DNA of 64,000 bases, taken from NCBI GenBank assembly GCA_030762935.1, contig CM060899.1:12321001-12385000 (forward strand). Reading direction: 5' to 3'. Shown piece after piece: positions 11,130 through 22,005 of this stretch. Under the pieces are notes generated by a model, which worked only from the letters and a program-made list of their open reading frames with translations, was not told the origin of the DNA and searched no databases. Position 1 is the first letter of the stretch; every line of letters starts with the position of its first letter. Origin of the DNA: Hymenopus coronatus (Eukaryota > Arthropoda > Insecta > Mantodea > Hymenopodidae). Made by a program: the position numbers and the translations under genes.

Positions 11130-11870
11130 GGTCATACACCTTTATTTATGATTCTATCCTCAAAAATGTCTGCATTAAACTGCAATGATTTATCAGCAGT
11201 ATGCAAACTGCTGATAAATCATTGCAATGGCAGAATCTACCTTACATGGTGGCAGAATCCTGCTGAAAATATCCAGAACAACATTCAATGTCCATCAGCT
11301 GTTTGAAACATGGTGTCAGAATATTATTTCTGTATCTTTCTGCACTTATGGTACACTCATAAAAAATAGGCTGTATTATTCTGTATCCATTTATTGCGCC
11401 CTATACCCCCGATTTTTTGCTCATACAAGGGAGTTTCATGAACGAAATTGGATCTGTCTATTGCATAATAGCATTTGTGTAATGATGACACATCACCATA
11501 TAAATAAAACCATGCTTCATCACTGAACATATTAATCGTGGATCGATTGTTCCATCATTAGCAATCCTCAAAAATCCAGTTACAAAATTTACTGCACTAT
11601 GGTGATCACGTGGTAGCAATTCCTGGACAACAGTATTGTTGTATGGTTTGAGTTTTAAAACTTGTTGATTTCCATGCTGAAGCTTTCAAAATGTCAGATT
11701 TTTGTGCAAGGCTCCTAAGAGGTTTTCAAGGTGAACATTCTAACCTTTCTCTGATTTTGCCTTAATTTCTGCTCCATAAGCACATGTCTGTTTACCTTTC
11801 TTTTCCCACCATAAATTGATCCCTGAATTTTACAAGCAAACATAAGGAAGTTTAGTTTTACATTATCTTA
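11130..11870 (-). pseudogene. Tc1/mariner-superfamily transposase relic
   Basis: Minus-strand frames, read in order, give LRQNQRKVRMFTLKTS, VQELLPRDHHSAVNFVTGFL, DGTIDPRLICS, CHHYTNAIMQ, AINGYRIIQPIFYE, SAERYRNNILTPCFKQL and GYFQQDSAT. This is the catalytic half of an arthropod-type transposase ending at the conserved FQQD-(G/S)AT segment that carries the second Asp. Frameshifts and stops are frequent. The coding match ends at a perfect 20-bp inverted repeat (11181-11226), where the sequence folds back on itself. Confidence 0.75.
11181..11226. repeat. Perfect 20-bp inverted repeat, 6-nt loop
   Basis: The left arm TGCAATGATTTATCAGCAGT (11181-11200) and its exact reverse complement (11207-11226) flank a 6-nt spacer, atgcaa. 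It lies in the transposase relic, at the second-Asp segment, and is not a terminal repeat of any element seen. Confidence 0.95.
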
Positions 11871-12639
11871 CAACTTCCCTATAAGATGATGTAAGCACAT
11901 ACCTATCATACATAAACGTCCTTTGTGGTACTGTATACTGCATTTTGAAGACACTTCAAGCAAAACTAAGCTCTTCTAAACATTTCTAATGTTACTCACG
12001 TGTGAACTGGACTAGAACAGAAGTGTAACTGATGCACATGTGATGACAGAACAGATGTAGGATGTGCGCGCTGGGAAATGCAGTGAAGGTCATATGAGCC
12101 ACGCCCCTGCTGGCAAAGTTTTGTAACAAACATGCTATACTTAGTCATTGTGCTATTGACAAGAGAAGTGATCTGCCGTATGAGGGACATTCAATACATA
12201 CATGTTGAGTGACTTACTGGTTGTCCACTGTGAGCCATCACAGTACCCATTCAGCCAATGACCTTTTCATCTGTAACTTATCATACGAAATATGAAATGC
12301 CATTTCTATTAACACATTTGTGGCTTCTGCCATTTCGCAAAATTTTATTCCATGATCAGTGACAATCATATCCTTAACTTCTTCAGATTTCTTCTATAAC
12401 CATTTGGCATCTTGGGTACTCATCAAAAGTGAAGCTTTCCATGTTGGACCACGTTATAAGTTCTGATTGATGCTATATCATCATTTCCTGTTTATACTAA
12501 CATTTTGACCTATTTTGGGGGGAATCTTCAAGGCTGTGTGGGATGTATTCTCCTAGTTGTTGCCCTTTTTATATCAGGTCCAATAATATCTGAAATAAAA
12601 CTTCTTACAACAAGATATAAACTATAGTACTCTCATTTA
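11871..12639. other. No gene identified
   Basis: The minus strand is open at 11996-12190 (64 codons) with no nameable domain. Parts of 12110-12240 weakly resemble the 118-bp repeat. Confidence 0.4.
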
Positions 12640-13040
12640 GGTATTGATGAAAATGCATCAGCCAACCAACTTGCAAAACAAGCAACACAATTAAAATTTG
12701 GCAACAATTCCCTCCCACCAGACACACTTAAAAAGCTTACCCACCAAAACATTATGAATACACACAAAAGTACAGGGATAGCTTGGGCAAACATACAGGA
12801 TATCTAGAAAAATTTAAACAATAAGCCAAGAAAAGTAGCTGTAGCCAAATGGCATTAGGCCACAGCCTTTAAGCTGAACACCTAAACAGAATAGGGATAC
12901 TCCCAACAAGTGAATCTCAACTTTGCAGAACTGGGACCATGAATTCAACTCATCTTCTTGTATACCTAGGTCTAGATGAAGAAGCAAGAAGATATTTGTA
13001 AATTGTATTGGGAAGCCAGAAAACTCCTGAGTTGACTCTA
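12640..13040 (+). pseudogene. LINE relic: RNase H end and C-terminal Cys region
   Basis: The plus strand gives GIDENASANQLAKQAT, which fits the last motif of a LINE-encoded RNase H. After a frameshift come HLNRIGILPTSESQLC, GTMNSTHLLV and LYWEARKLL. This is the conserved tail of RNase H-bearing LINEs of the R1/Jockey kind: RLxTG-like, His-Leu-x-Arg-Ile, Cys-rich, then LYWxAR. Stops and indels show it is dead. Confidence 0.7.
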
Positions 13041-13574
13041 TAATATTTAATGTAAAACTGTTATTTTTCCACGTTCTGATATGAAATGAAATGCTATTTT
13101 TTTTATTTTTGATTCAGTTCCCAAAAAAGCCATATGCTACAACAACATATTAGAAGGTTCGAGGGATTCCTTATTGTGATTGCTATCAAATAACACCAGT
13201 CAGAAGCATGAGAACAGCTAATATTTTATGTTTTCATGTGGGTCCATGTCACAGAGTTGGGCATCGTTCCTGGCATAGAACTCTTGGTTGCTGATTGGCT
13301 TCCATTATTGGCCAATGGTGGAACTGCTGTATTACTGGTCCTCTGTCCATCCATGTGATTCCTCTTCTGTGTTTTCCTCACTTCTTGCAAAACTGCACCA
13401 TTGTCAAAGCTCAACTTTTGGGAATGCCTTCCTATTTCTAGTGCCTCCTTAATTTTCCATATTTGCTATCTATGTTCCCTGGTTTCTTCAGATAAAATTT
13501 AGTGTTTGGTGTCTTCTGCATGTAAAGCTAGGACTGGCTTTTCAATGTTGTATTGTTTGCAGTGGCAAATATGT

Positions 13575-13585
13575 TCTTTTCTGTA
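13575..13585. repeat. Left target-site duplication of the 13586-14817 insertion
   Basis: TCTTTTCTGTA here is repeated exactly at 14818-14828. Each copy directly abuts one end of the inserted element, and removing the insertion rejoins the Penelope GIY-YIG coding sequence. Confidence 0.85.
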
Positions 13586-14817
13586 ATGGATGCCTCGGTA
13601 GAGCTAGGGTAGCACGTCTACCTCAAATTCAAGAGGTTATGATTCGATTCTTGCTTAGGAAGAGTTACCATGATGTTTTGTTGTGGTTTGTAAGAGCGGA
13701 AATAAACTCAGCAGAGAAGAGAGATGATGGTTAGAGGGGAGTGAACTTAGGCATAAGGCTAAATGACAATGGAAAATGGACAGAGCAAAAGCAAAATGCA
13801 CTAGGTAAGGAGAAAATAATTATTAATACTATGAGAACATGCTTAAAGAAATTACCAAATATTAGAGTAAACTGGCTACACAATATATGCATCAACAATG
13901 GAATCAAGAATGATGCATGGAATAGAGGTTTGAGGGACTGAAAAAGGGTGTTAATGTTTAGATAAAATTCATAGGTTTTTTTGCAAAATGATATTGGGAT
14001 TACCAAGAATAGCTCCTAATGGGGTTAAACTTGAATTGGTAAGAGCTGGGAGGAAGGAAATATTGTCAAAGACTGTTTTAGGGAACAAGAATCAGCAAAA
14101 TGGGAAAGAAGTTGGATATTTCAATTAAAGGAAATTGTAAGAGAAGCAATTGGACAAGCTAGCCAAACAACAGACAATAGGGGTACAAAAACTATGGAAT
14201 AAAGTGAAAGCTAGAACAGATGACATATAGAAAACAAGAAATAATATATAGCTTAAGGGATAAGAGTACTTTAATATATGTAGGAGTGTTAAGAAACAAT
14301 GGGGAAGAGAAAAATGGAAAGAGAAGGTCTGTCATGAGCAAGAACAGGAACAACGTTATTAAAAGATCTAAAAGGTTATAAGGATCTATGCCCACTATGT
14401 GGCAATGTCGATAGCAATTTACCTGTATAATTTAGAGCAAGAAATCAAAATGTGGAGAGAGATAATATGGAATAAAAACAGAGAAAGGCTGCTGCTAGAT
14501 ATATTGAACTTAAAACTTTTTGGAAGCAATAGGAAAAAAGAATTTCTAAATAAACTAGGTAATTATACAGGAAAGTAAGAGAGAAATGAGTGAAGGAAAT
14601 TGCCAAAGAAAGAGAGGTTATTAATAATAGATTTAACGAGATTAATTAATTTATAGAAGAGTCAAATAGATTAAGTTAGTAGGGTATAAAAATGTAAGAA
14701 TAGGGGACTACATATACATAAATAACCAGGATGTAACTGTGTGTATGCCAAATTCATTAACTCAAGAAAGGTATATGTATGATGCATGTAACTTGAAAAG
14801 ATGAAATAAACTATCTA
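13586..14817 (+). mobile_element. Chimeric retrotransposon: tRNA-like SINE2 head joined to a LINE 3' body
   Basis: The insertion starts with a tRNA-related head (gcctcggtagagctaggg, then atgattcgattcttgc as B box) that matches SINE2 at 16849 for about 90 bp. The rest is LINE-like: NGVKLELVRAGRKEILSKT, GREKWKEKVCHEQE-type text, LKGYKDLCPLCGNVDSNL (Cys-rich RT tail), and a 3' end acttgaaaagatgaaataaa followed by ctatctatc. A homologous 3' body is at 40150-40770. An 11-bp direct repeat flanks the whole unit, so head and body moved together. Its reading frames are broken. Confidence 0.65.
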
Positions 14818-14828
14818 TCTTTTCTGTA
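14818..14828. repeat. Right target-site duplication of the 13586-14817 insertion
   Basis: TCTTTTCTGTA, identical to 13575-13585, directly after the LINE (TATC) tail. Confidence 0.85.
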
Positions 14829-15524
14829 TTAATCTATGGTGAAGCCTGTTTTATCTATGTAAGTCCTCTCTCAGCTACAGAGAACTTTGTATACCCCTGC
14901 TGCTTGTAGAGGGGGTAAAAGATCTTTTTTGGTATTAAAGACTGGGTGGTGGTTTTCTTTTTTTCATAGCAGTCTTCCTATTTTGTCTGTGATCCCTTCT
15001 ATTTAGGATAATATCACTGTTTTTCAGTCCTTTCCCTCTTCCGGTGATCTCATGGCAAGGAATGTTATGTTCTCTTTTGCAGTTTTGAATGCTTGATTAA
15101 TAAGTGCTTTGGTGTAGCCATTTGCTTGAAAAACTTTGCTCAGGACCTGTATAGTCTTCTTATGCACAAGCTTATTGCTCTGATTGCCAAGGTTTTGACT
15201 ACACCTCTTTTGATGGCAGGATGATCATTTTGATGTGATATTGGTACAAGCAGATAATTATGATGTGGCATGAAGCGGAAGCCAGAAGTACAGGCCATAG
15301 AAGTCTGTTTAAAGTCATTAAATGAATATCTAACTCTTGTTATAGATGGCAAAATTCCCTATAAACAGCATCCAATTTCACAAAATTCCCTCACAAATTT
15401 TTCCATCTGAAACTGAAAGAAATTCACTGAACATTTTTGCATTTTAGTGAGAACACTTTGAAAACCTGTTAAATCCTAACTAACCTGAGAATCACTGCCA
15501 GATTTTGATAAATTAAATGGAGTT

Positions 15525-15815
15525 TTATTTATGGATGCTCTTTAACTGCTGTGGTTCTCAGCATCCCATTCTATATTGGACATGAAAGACTACTTAAATT
15601 TGCTCAGAAGCCTCTTTTATCAGGCTTGAGGTTCTTTTACATACCATAATTCTACAACATGGGACCAAGGGCTTTACTTCCTTTCCAAAGGAAGCCAGGC
15701 TAAAGATTTTTACACCCGAAAAACCCTTTGTCCTCTGCCAGGTTTGAACCTGCGACCTTTGGTACATAAAGGTAGCATGGTATAACTATTACACCATGGA
15801 GGGTGGCCCAGATTT
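15525..15815 (-). repeat. SINE4, with tRNA-like head
   Basis: On the minus strand the head reads cctccatggtgtaatagtta (A box), then gtcgcaggttcaaacctggc (B box). The body follows, with aaggaagtaaagcccttggt, cctcaagcctgataaaagag, atgctgagaaccacagcagt and aaagagcatccataaat. Other copies lie at 29125-29350, 41705-41935, 57535-57675 and 58805-59155. It is not a functional tRNA: the acceptor stem does not close and the unit continues past it. Confidence 0.8.
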
Positions 15816-15924
15816 TTATTATGATATATAACAAATAATGGTAGATTACAGTAACACCAATTTGCCTTAGCAACACCATTTATTGGAAGCATGGGTAGTT
15901 ATTGAACAGCCCTTATAGGTCATG

Positions 15925-16200
15925 AACTGAGAACTGCTGCCCATTCAAGATTGCAATCCATTTTGCTCATCTTCAGCTCACTTATTGAGCTGGTGGTAAG
16001 AGAAGTTATTTGAAGTGTATGATGATTCCACAAATCCCCACCACTGCCCATTCAAGTTCACAATCCATTTTGCTTATCTTCTGCTCGCTCACTGTGCTAG
16101 TCAAAAGAGAAGTTATTTGCAATATGTGATAAACCATGCAATGCCTCAAAAATTCCTCACCATCCATTCAAAATCACAATCTACTATTGAAAAACAGTGT
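15925..16200. repeat. About 118-bp tandem repeat, 2-3 units
   Basis: Units share ctgcccattcaag, cacaatccattttgct, atcttc(a/t)gctc, actgtgctag and agagaagttattt. The same unit type is at 10470-10735. Confidence 0.65.
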
Positions 16201-16848
16201 TTTACTTTTGATCTACAATTGTCATTGACATTTTGCATATCTGACATAGTCTTTCAAGATAACTGACGGGAAAGATCTATTTCTCACTAGGGTGAATTGT
16301 GGTAAATTTGTCCGAGTAAGGTTATGAGTGTAAGTTTGAGTTTCTTGGAAATAAATTAGCCTTCTTATATAACAAAGTGCAACTGAGAGAACAGTCTAAC
16401 ATGTGTCAAAATTTTTTGTTCAAAAGACTGAAATCTTATATACAGAAGCCATTGTATACATGTATGTATAATGCAATTTTTTATAGATTTCTTTCTATGC
16501 TGTAGCACAGATTTTGACCAAGCTTGGCAAAGTTTATTGTCTAGCATATAATTTGAAGTTCCTTCCCATTTCACAAAATGAATTGCTTAATATAATGAAA
16601 TGATTACAAAAGCTTGCAAGACTAAACATATCTTTCTCAGTGATTATCCTATTAGCTTGAATGTTTCCAGTATTAGAAAAATAATTACCTAGGATTTTAT
16701 GTCCTCACAAAATAGGAAAGATAGGAGTTTACAAGTTATTCTGGCACGGATCATGGACTAATGACACAAACAAATAATTGCCACTATGATTATGCTACAC
16801 AAATGCATTTTAATTGCATGCTTGATAAATAAACAACATTTTGAAAGC
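16201..16848. other. No gene seen
   Basis: AT-rich, no recognised family. Confidence 0.5.
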
Positions 16849-17080
16849 CCCTCCTAGGTAGTATGGTGATAACATGTCTGCCTCATATTCAACAGGCCGT
16901 GAGTTCGAATCTCGCTTAGGGTGAGTTATCTGGATAAGGTTTTTTTGGGTTTTCCCTTATCCTGAGAAGACGAATGTTGAGCAACTTTCAGCTCCATGGA
17001 CCCCGACATCATTTGAGCATCATATCACCAATTTTATTCATCATCCGATATGACCAACCAGGTTAAAGGACATTAAGCTC

Positions 17081-17109
<29 letters not shown>
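16849..17109 (+). repeat. SINE2, full-length copy with poly(A)
   Basis: The tRNA-like head has cctcctaggtagtatggtga and gtgagttcgaatctcgctta (B box). The body has gttttcccttatcctgagaa, ctccatggaccccgacatca and ggttaaaggacattaagctc, then a tail of about 29 A. Other copies: 23450-23681 (minus) and 50345-50745 (split by SINE1). The head alone is at 13586-13690. The poly(A) tail suggests mobilisation by an L1-like or other poly(A)-recognising LINE. Confidence 0.85.
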
Positions 17110-17115
<6 letters not shown>

Positions 17116-17568
17116 CTGATATTAGACTAATAACAGCAACAGCATCATAGCAGGCAAAATGCCACTATTTTATCTTCTTCATTATCTTATTCATCTTTAT
17201 ATGATTATTGAATATGTATTGATGGAAAACAACGCAAAAGGATTCAATATAATTTTATTGCATTGATTAAAAATGTTCTGCATTGCTCAAACATTACTAA
17301 AACAGATCAATAAATAGGTTCACATTAATATCCACACATTCTGTGATCATGCTCTGATGTTTGGACATTCACCTATTTTAATTTATATACTCTCAATTTT
17401 TATAAGCAGCAGGTTCCATTATCTGATGTGTGATGTTTAACTTTGTGATGTTTTGTGAGCAGAAAAGTAAAACCCAATGACATATAAAAATGATAGTAAG
17501 CAAGGGTAAAGTCAGCTGCTTCTTCTTCTCATTTAATTGTTCATTTTATTAGTGTTTCTTTTCTCTAA

Positions 17569-18505
17569 CCCTTTTAGTGCCAGCCCAAATAACAAAGTAC
17601 TGTTTGAAAAGTGACAAGCAATTTTAGAGCAGATTGGAGGGTTTTAAATTATTAGTTATAATGTGAGTACCAAATAACAAAGAGAATTGAATCCCTTTTT
17701 TATTTTTAGTCAGTTGTATAATATGTATTATACAGATAAAAAGTCTCTTCAATATTTTAAAAGAATTAAAAACAAGAAGAATTTGAAAATAAAAAATCCC
17801 AAAACAATCAATATTTAGATGTACAAAACCTTACTTTGCAGAAATGAAAGTAAAGATATTTCTTTATTAAAACAGCAAACTCTTTTGGTCCGATGTTTTA
17901 TTTTTTATGATACGAAAAAGGTATTCATGTCCCCCCTCGCAAAAAAAAAAACTAGTAATGAAAATTACATAAAACAATAGGTACAGATTTAACACAAGTT
18001 ACTGTACAATTTAGCACTTGTATTGTTGTATAGCTGAATGAATAACTCACATTGTATGCATCATCTGGCTACATCTCTGTAAATCCATTTTGATAAGTAC
18101 ACTGATTATTTGAATATGTAAAAGAGCCATTGTTATTGCATGCATTTTCATTCCTGGAGCTAGAGTATATATGCTCCTCTCTTATGGCATTATCAGAAAC
18201 ACTTGCCTTAAGGTCTGAAAATTAAAAATAACTCTCTCTTTCTATGAATACATCACGAACTGCAGCTCTTCCTACCTCTTTGGTTTGTGAACTTTTGCTA
18301 GATGACACCTTTGATCAATCAACATAAAACACCAGCTAGAAAAATTAAATTTAGAGCTATTTAGCACTTTGGAATGTAAAGATAAGGCCCTGAAAAACGT
18401 TTCTCTTATGGTTATGACATAGAAAGTACACAGATTTCCGCACTGGAAAGAGTTAAAACATATGAAATTGGCATCACAATTACATTGTGACTGGCACTAA
18501 AAGGG
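17569..18505. mobile_element. piggyBac-type MITE, copy A
   Basis: This is a 937-bp non-coding element with termini CCCTTTTAGTGCCAG and its inverse CTGGCACTAAAAGGG. Copy B (57864-58803) is homologous along its length and has exact TTAA flanks. Here the flanks are CTAA and TAAG, a decayed TTAA. CCC...GGG ends with TTAA targets are typical of piggyBac transposons. There is no transposase frame, so it would need an enzyme in trans. Confidence 0.8.
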
Positions 18506-19099
18506 TAAGTATGTTGGTTACTCAGAATAAATAAGGATATGTTGACATTACTTTAAGTGCTATTATTTCTCTCCAACTGCGACTTTCTCTGTATATCGTG
18601 ATGGAGCAACCTGGTGAAAGGTAGAGCTGATGGACAAGAAATCATCATTGCAAAGTGCTGTGATTGGGTGTTTTCTCAATTAATTTTTATTTCTTTATAG
18701 TGTTATGAGAGTTTTAATTGACTAAATTAATAGTTTAAGTGTGTTGTGTAATAATTGCATGGTTATTGGACATATGCAGCCATTGTTAAGAATAAGCCAT
18801 CATGCCATGGGCAAGGCTGAGCATTTCAGTTACTTATATTGATAAGTAATACTTGCACAGCTTCTTCTGCTAAATACCAATTAACATGCAGTCTTTATTT
18901 AATTTACTACTATTCATACTATTATACTTCACATACAATATGTAAAAAAGAAACTAGTAATAGTGAAGTATCTCAAATATTATTATAACAATTAATAATT
19001 GTGAACAATTCTTCACTTATTACATTGTCAGCTAAATTTCTTTTTGCTTTTGTTGTTTATTTACATTGTTATTGTTATTACTACTAGGTGGACTGTATA
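18506..19099. other. No gene seen
   Basis: AT-rich, nothing recognised. Confidence 0.5.
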
Positions 19100-19570
19100 C
19101 TAAGGTATTGCCAACTATTGGAATCAAAACAAACTTGGCAAGGGAATCCATTGGTGATGTAACCAAATTCTTTGTATGATTTTTATACTGTGATATAGAT
19201 ATTTTCTACCAAAACATTAAATCTATGTGTCCATTTAAGGTTTAATAATTAAACATCTGGATTTATTTTATTATTAGATTTCCAAAAATGTTCTGCCACA
19301 GCTGATTTATCAATTTCTTCATATTTTATATTTCTAAAGTGCTCCTCAACTCTGGTTTCCCAATGACATTTAGTCTCACCAATGTAAATAACATCACAGT
19401 TTAATTAATAAATGCCAGATTATATAATTTTTAATCTTTTTTAGAAACTCTAATAAACTTTATATATTGTTTAGGGGTAAAAACTTAGTTACTTCACTGT
19501 GCATTCCTATTAATGTTTTAATTTATATATTGTATTTATTTCGAGGAACCATAATTATATTATGCTCTGT
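19100..19570 (-). pseudogene. Penelope-like endonuclease relic
   Basis: The minus strand gives EHNIIMVPRNKYNI (linker), then CDVIYIGETKCHWETRVEEH and, after a short gap, EIDKSAVAEHFW. This is the GIY-YIG core and the SAVA-HFW block. Frames are broken in several places. It resembles the 4.2-kb lineage in order and spacing. Confidence 0.75.
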
Positions 19571-19974
19571 AAAAATATTTGTGATTATTTTATTTGCCCA
19601 AGGGTGAAAAGCAAGTAATGAGTAACCTAGTAGCAGTAACCATAACAATATAAATAGACAATAAGAGAAAAAAGAAATTTAGCTGATGATGCAGTTAGAC
19701 CTTTCAATGGCAAAACTAGTCCTGTGGATTTCAAAAAGACAAGTGAAGAATTATTACAGATTATTTATTGTTAAATTAATATTCAAATATGAACTTATTA
19801 TACAGATGTATAGACACTATTCTGTTGTTTATGATTAGTAAACTTCAATACTCTAAGAAAGGAATTTGTAATATATATTTTATTTATCATGCAGTTACTA
19901 AAATATAGAGTAATATTATTCAGAAAGCTTAGGAAACATTTTGGTATTTGTCATTTTATACTTCTCTTCACTTA

Positions 19975-20160
19975 AGTGGCCTGAGTTCAATCCCAAGCGA
20001 ATGCATGTGGGATTTATGGTGGATAAAACAGCACAAGGGCAGTTTTTCTGGTTTCCCCCACCCTTGCATTCCATTGGTTCTCTATTTGCATTCCACGTAT
20101 CATTAGTATCATCACCTGCAGTCCCATGCGTAATATAAGGGGTGTTAAACACTCAAAATC
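19975..20160 (+). repeat. SINE1 copy
   Basis: Contains gagttcaatcccaagcgaat (B box), gtgggatttatggtggataa, catcacctgcagtcccat and ggggtgttaaacactc. The A-box end is degraded. Confidence 0.8.
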
Positions 20161-21091
20161 AAATTCATTATTCCTCCCCCTCTCATTCATAAGAGACTAT
20201 TTTATAAAAATGTCTGCATTATAAGAGTGTAACAATGAAATGAAAACTCAAAAGAATATCAACGTAATAGAGTCTGGCATCTTTGAAGCATATTTTGATC
20301 TTTTGTCTCCAATTTAGAAGGGATGAATAAAAATTGCTACAGCAAAAATGTATATCTTATGAAACAAAATTTATATTTATGATTTCACTTGAAATACATG
20401 TTTTGAGGGTTCTTGAAAATATAAAAATAAGAACTTTTTAAAAAATATGTAACTCTGTTTCTGCGTTTTCAAAAATGAAAATCCAGATACATTTACCCTT
20501 TCTGCAAATTTGCAAAAACATTTGTGCTTTTTTCTCTAAAATGTTTTTACATCTTTTGGTTTAAATATGAAATGCTTAGTATATTTTCATTGCCAATAAT
20601 AGATTTTATTTCTTTCATTTTCTCTTACTAGCCCCTGAAGTCCTCTTCATTCTGAATGAACTTCATTATGTATTAGTGGTAAATTATAGGTTAGGGACAG
20701 TGGGCTTTTCAGTGTAAAATGTAAATCTTAATAAAGCACACCATTTGTTGGTTTTCTGAAAGGTTCTCCTTCTGATGTGCACTGCCACATACTTTATAAT
20801 CTTGGAAATTTTGAGTTAGTTTGTTCTGTTGTATTAGAAGTGCTATGAAGTTTTATTAAAAACATTAATATAATTTACTGGGTCCCAACTGTGTACTTCT
20901 TTGTTGATAACTATTTTTTCTTGCCAAATATAATCAACAAAGGCATTTCTTGCTAAACTACTTTGAATAATTGTCAATGCAAACCTGCAAGTGAATCTAT
21001 TTCTCAGAGAGTGTAACAAGCTTAAACTTTTAATAGCAACAGATTTTCTTATGTGCTTATTGTACTTAAGATAAATCCTTCAATGTTTCAG
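20161..21091. other. No gene; intron-like sequence ending in a splice acceptor
   Basis: AT-rich. Ends with ccttcaatgtttcag at 21091, the acceptor used by the zinc-finger exon. Confidence 0.5.
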
Positions 21092-22005
21092 ATTATCCAC
21101 ACATGCAGTTTTAGTGACAGCCATGCTAATTTATCTGTACCTTCTACTGAAATCTCAGGGGAGACAAGGTCCTATAATGGAAAGGATCATCCAGAAAATA
21201 AAAGCCAGGAAAGTGATGTCACAAAAATATCAACTTTAGAAAAATGTGGTTTCCTCAGAACATTCTGCTAAATGTAGTGATGGGGAAATTTACTTGAAAC
21301 AAGAGAATTTGATTCATAAGGATGAAAGATCACACCAGTGTAACATTTGTGAGAAGAGCTTTAGGTATGTGTCACATTTAAAACGCCATGAACTTATTCA
21401 TCAGAACATCAGACCACATCAGTGCTATATTTGTAATAATAGTTTTACCGAGTTGTCAAATTTGAAGAAACATTCTTTGATTCATGAGGGTAAGAAATCA
21501 TACCAGTGTACAGTTTGTGATAAGAGTTTTATTCTGTTGTCATATTTGAAAAAACATAATTTAATTCATGGGGGCAGGAACCAACACCTTTGTAAAACTT
21601 GCGATAAGAGCTTTACTCATGTATCAAGTTTGAAAAGACATAGTTTGATTCATGAGGGTAAAAAGCCATATTGGTGTAAAACTTGTGATAAGAGATTTAT
21701 TGATTTCTCCAATTTGAAACGTCACAGTTTGATTCATGAGGATATGAAGCCACATAAGTGTGCAGCTTGTGACAAGAGCTTTACTCAGTTGTCAAATTTG
21801 AAAATACATAATTTGATTGGGTAAGAATCCACATCAGTGTAAAACTTGTAATAAGAGCTTTACTCGGTTGTCAGGTTTGAAAATACATAATTTGGTCCAT
21901 GAGGGTAAGAAGCCATACCAGTGTAAAACTTGTAATAAGAGCTTCAATCACTTGACAAGTTTGAAAAGGCACAAGTTGATTCATCAATGCGATAAAGCTA
22001 TATAA
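21092..22005 (+). pseudogene. C2H2 zinc-finger gene, eight fingers, broken by two small frameshifts
   Basis: After the acceptor at 21091 comes a low-complexity Ser/Asp/Glu segment, then eight tandem fingers of the form C-x2-C-x12-H-x3-H with linkers such as HEGKKPYQC. Examples are CNICEKSFRYVSHLKRHELIH and CKTCNKSFNHLTSLKRHKLIH (21 residues each, so boundaries only: about 21340-21402 and 21924-21986). The product would be a nuclear DNA-binding protein. Two breaks are seen. One is a +1 shift near 21246 between the N-terminal segment and the fingers. The other is a 5-bp deletion at about 21819, which removes the last His of finger 6 and shifts fingers 7-8. Otherwise all Cys and His ligands are intact, so loss is recent or these are assembly errors. 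A poly(A) signal AATAAA lies at about 22352. Confidence 0.8.

Larger units (their letters stand above)
13220..15355 (-). pseudogene. Penelope-like element of a second lineage, split by a LINE insertion
   Basis: From 15355 downward the minus strand gives the post-RT region (HHNYLLVPISHQNDHPAIKR, GVVKTLAIRA), then LLPPLQAAGVYKVLCS and ERTYIDKTGFTID, the start of the GIY-YIG domain. The frame then breaks at 14828. It resumes at 13574 with EHICHCKQYN, EKPVLALHAEDTKH, IKEALEIGRHSQKLSFDNG, the second half of the same nuclease. The gap is exactly the 1.23-kb insertion bounded by an 11-bp duplication. Several stops are present. The sequence differs strongly from the 4.2-kb copy, so it is another lineage. 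Confidence 0.75.

Noticed and set aside
15735..15806. Functional tRNA gene (minus strand)
   Set aside because: A- and B-box-like strings are present, but the acceptor stem does not pair and the unit continues as SINE4 with other copies.
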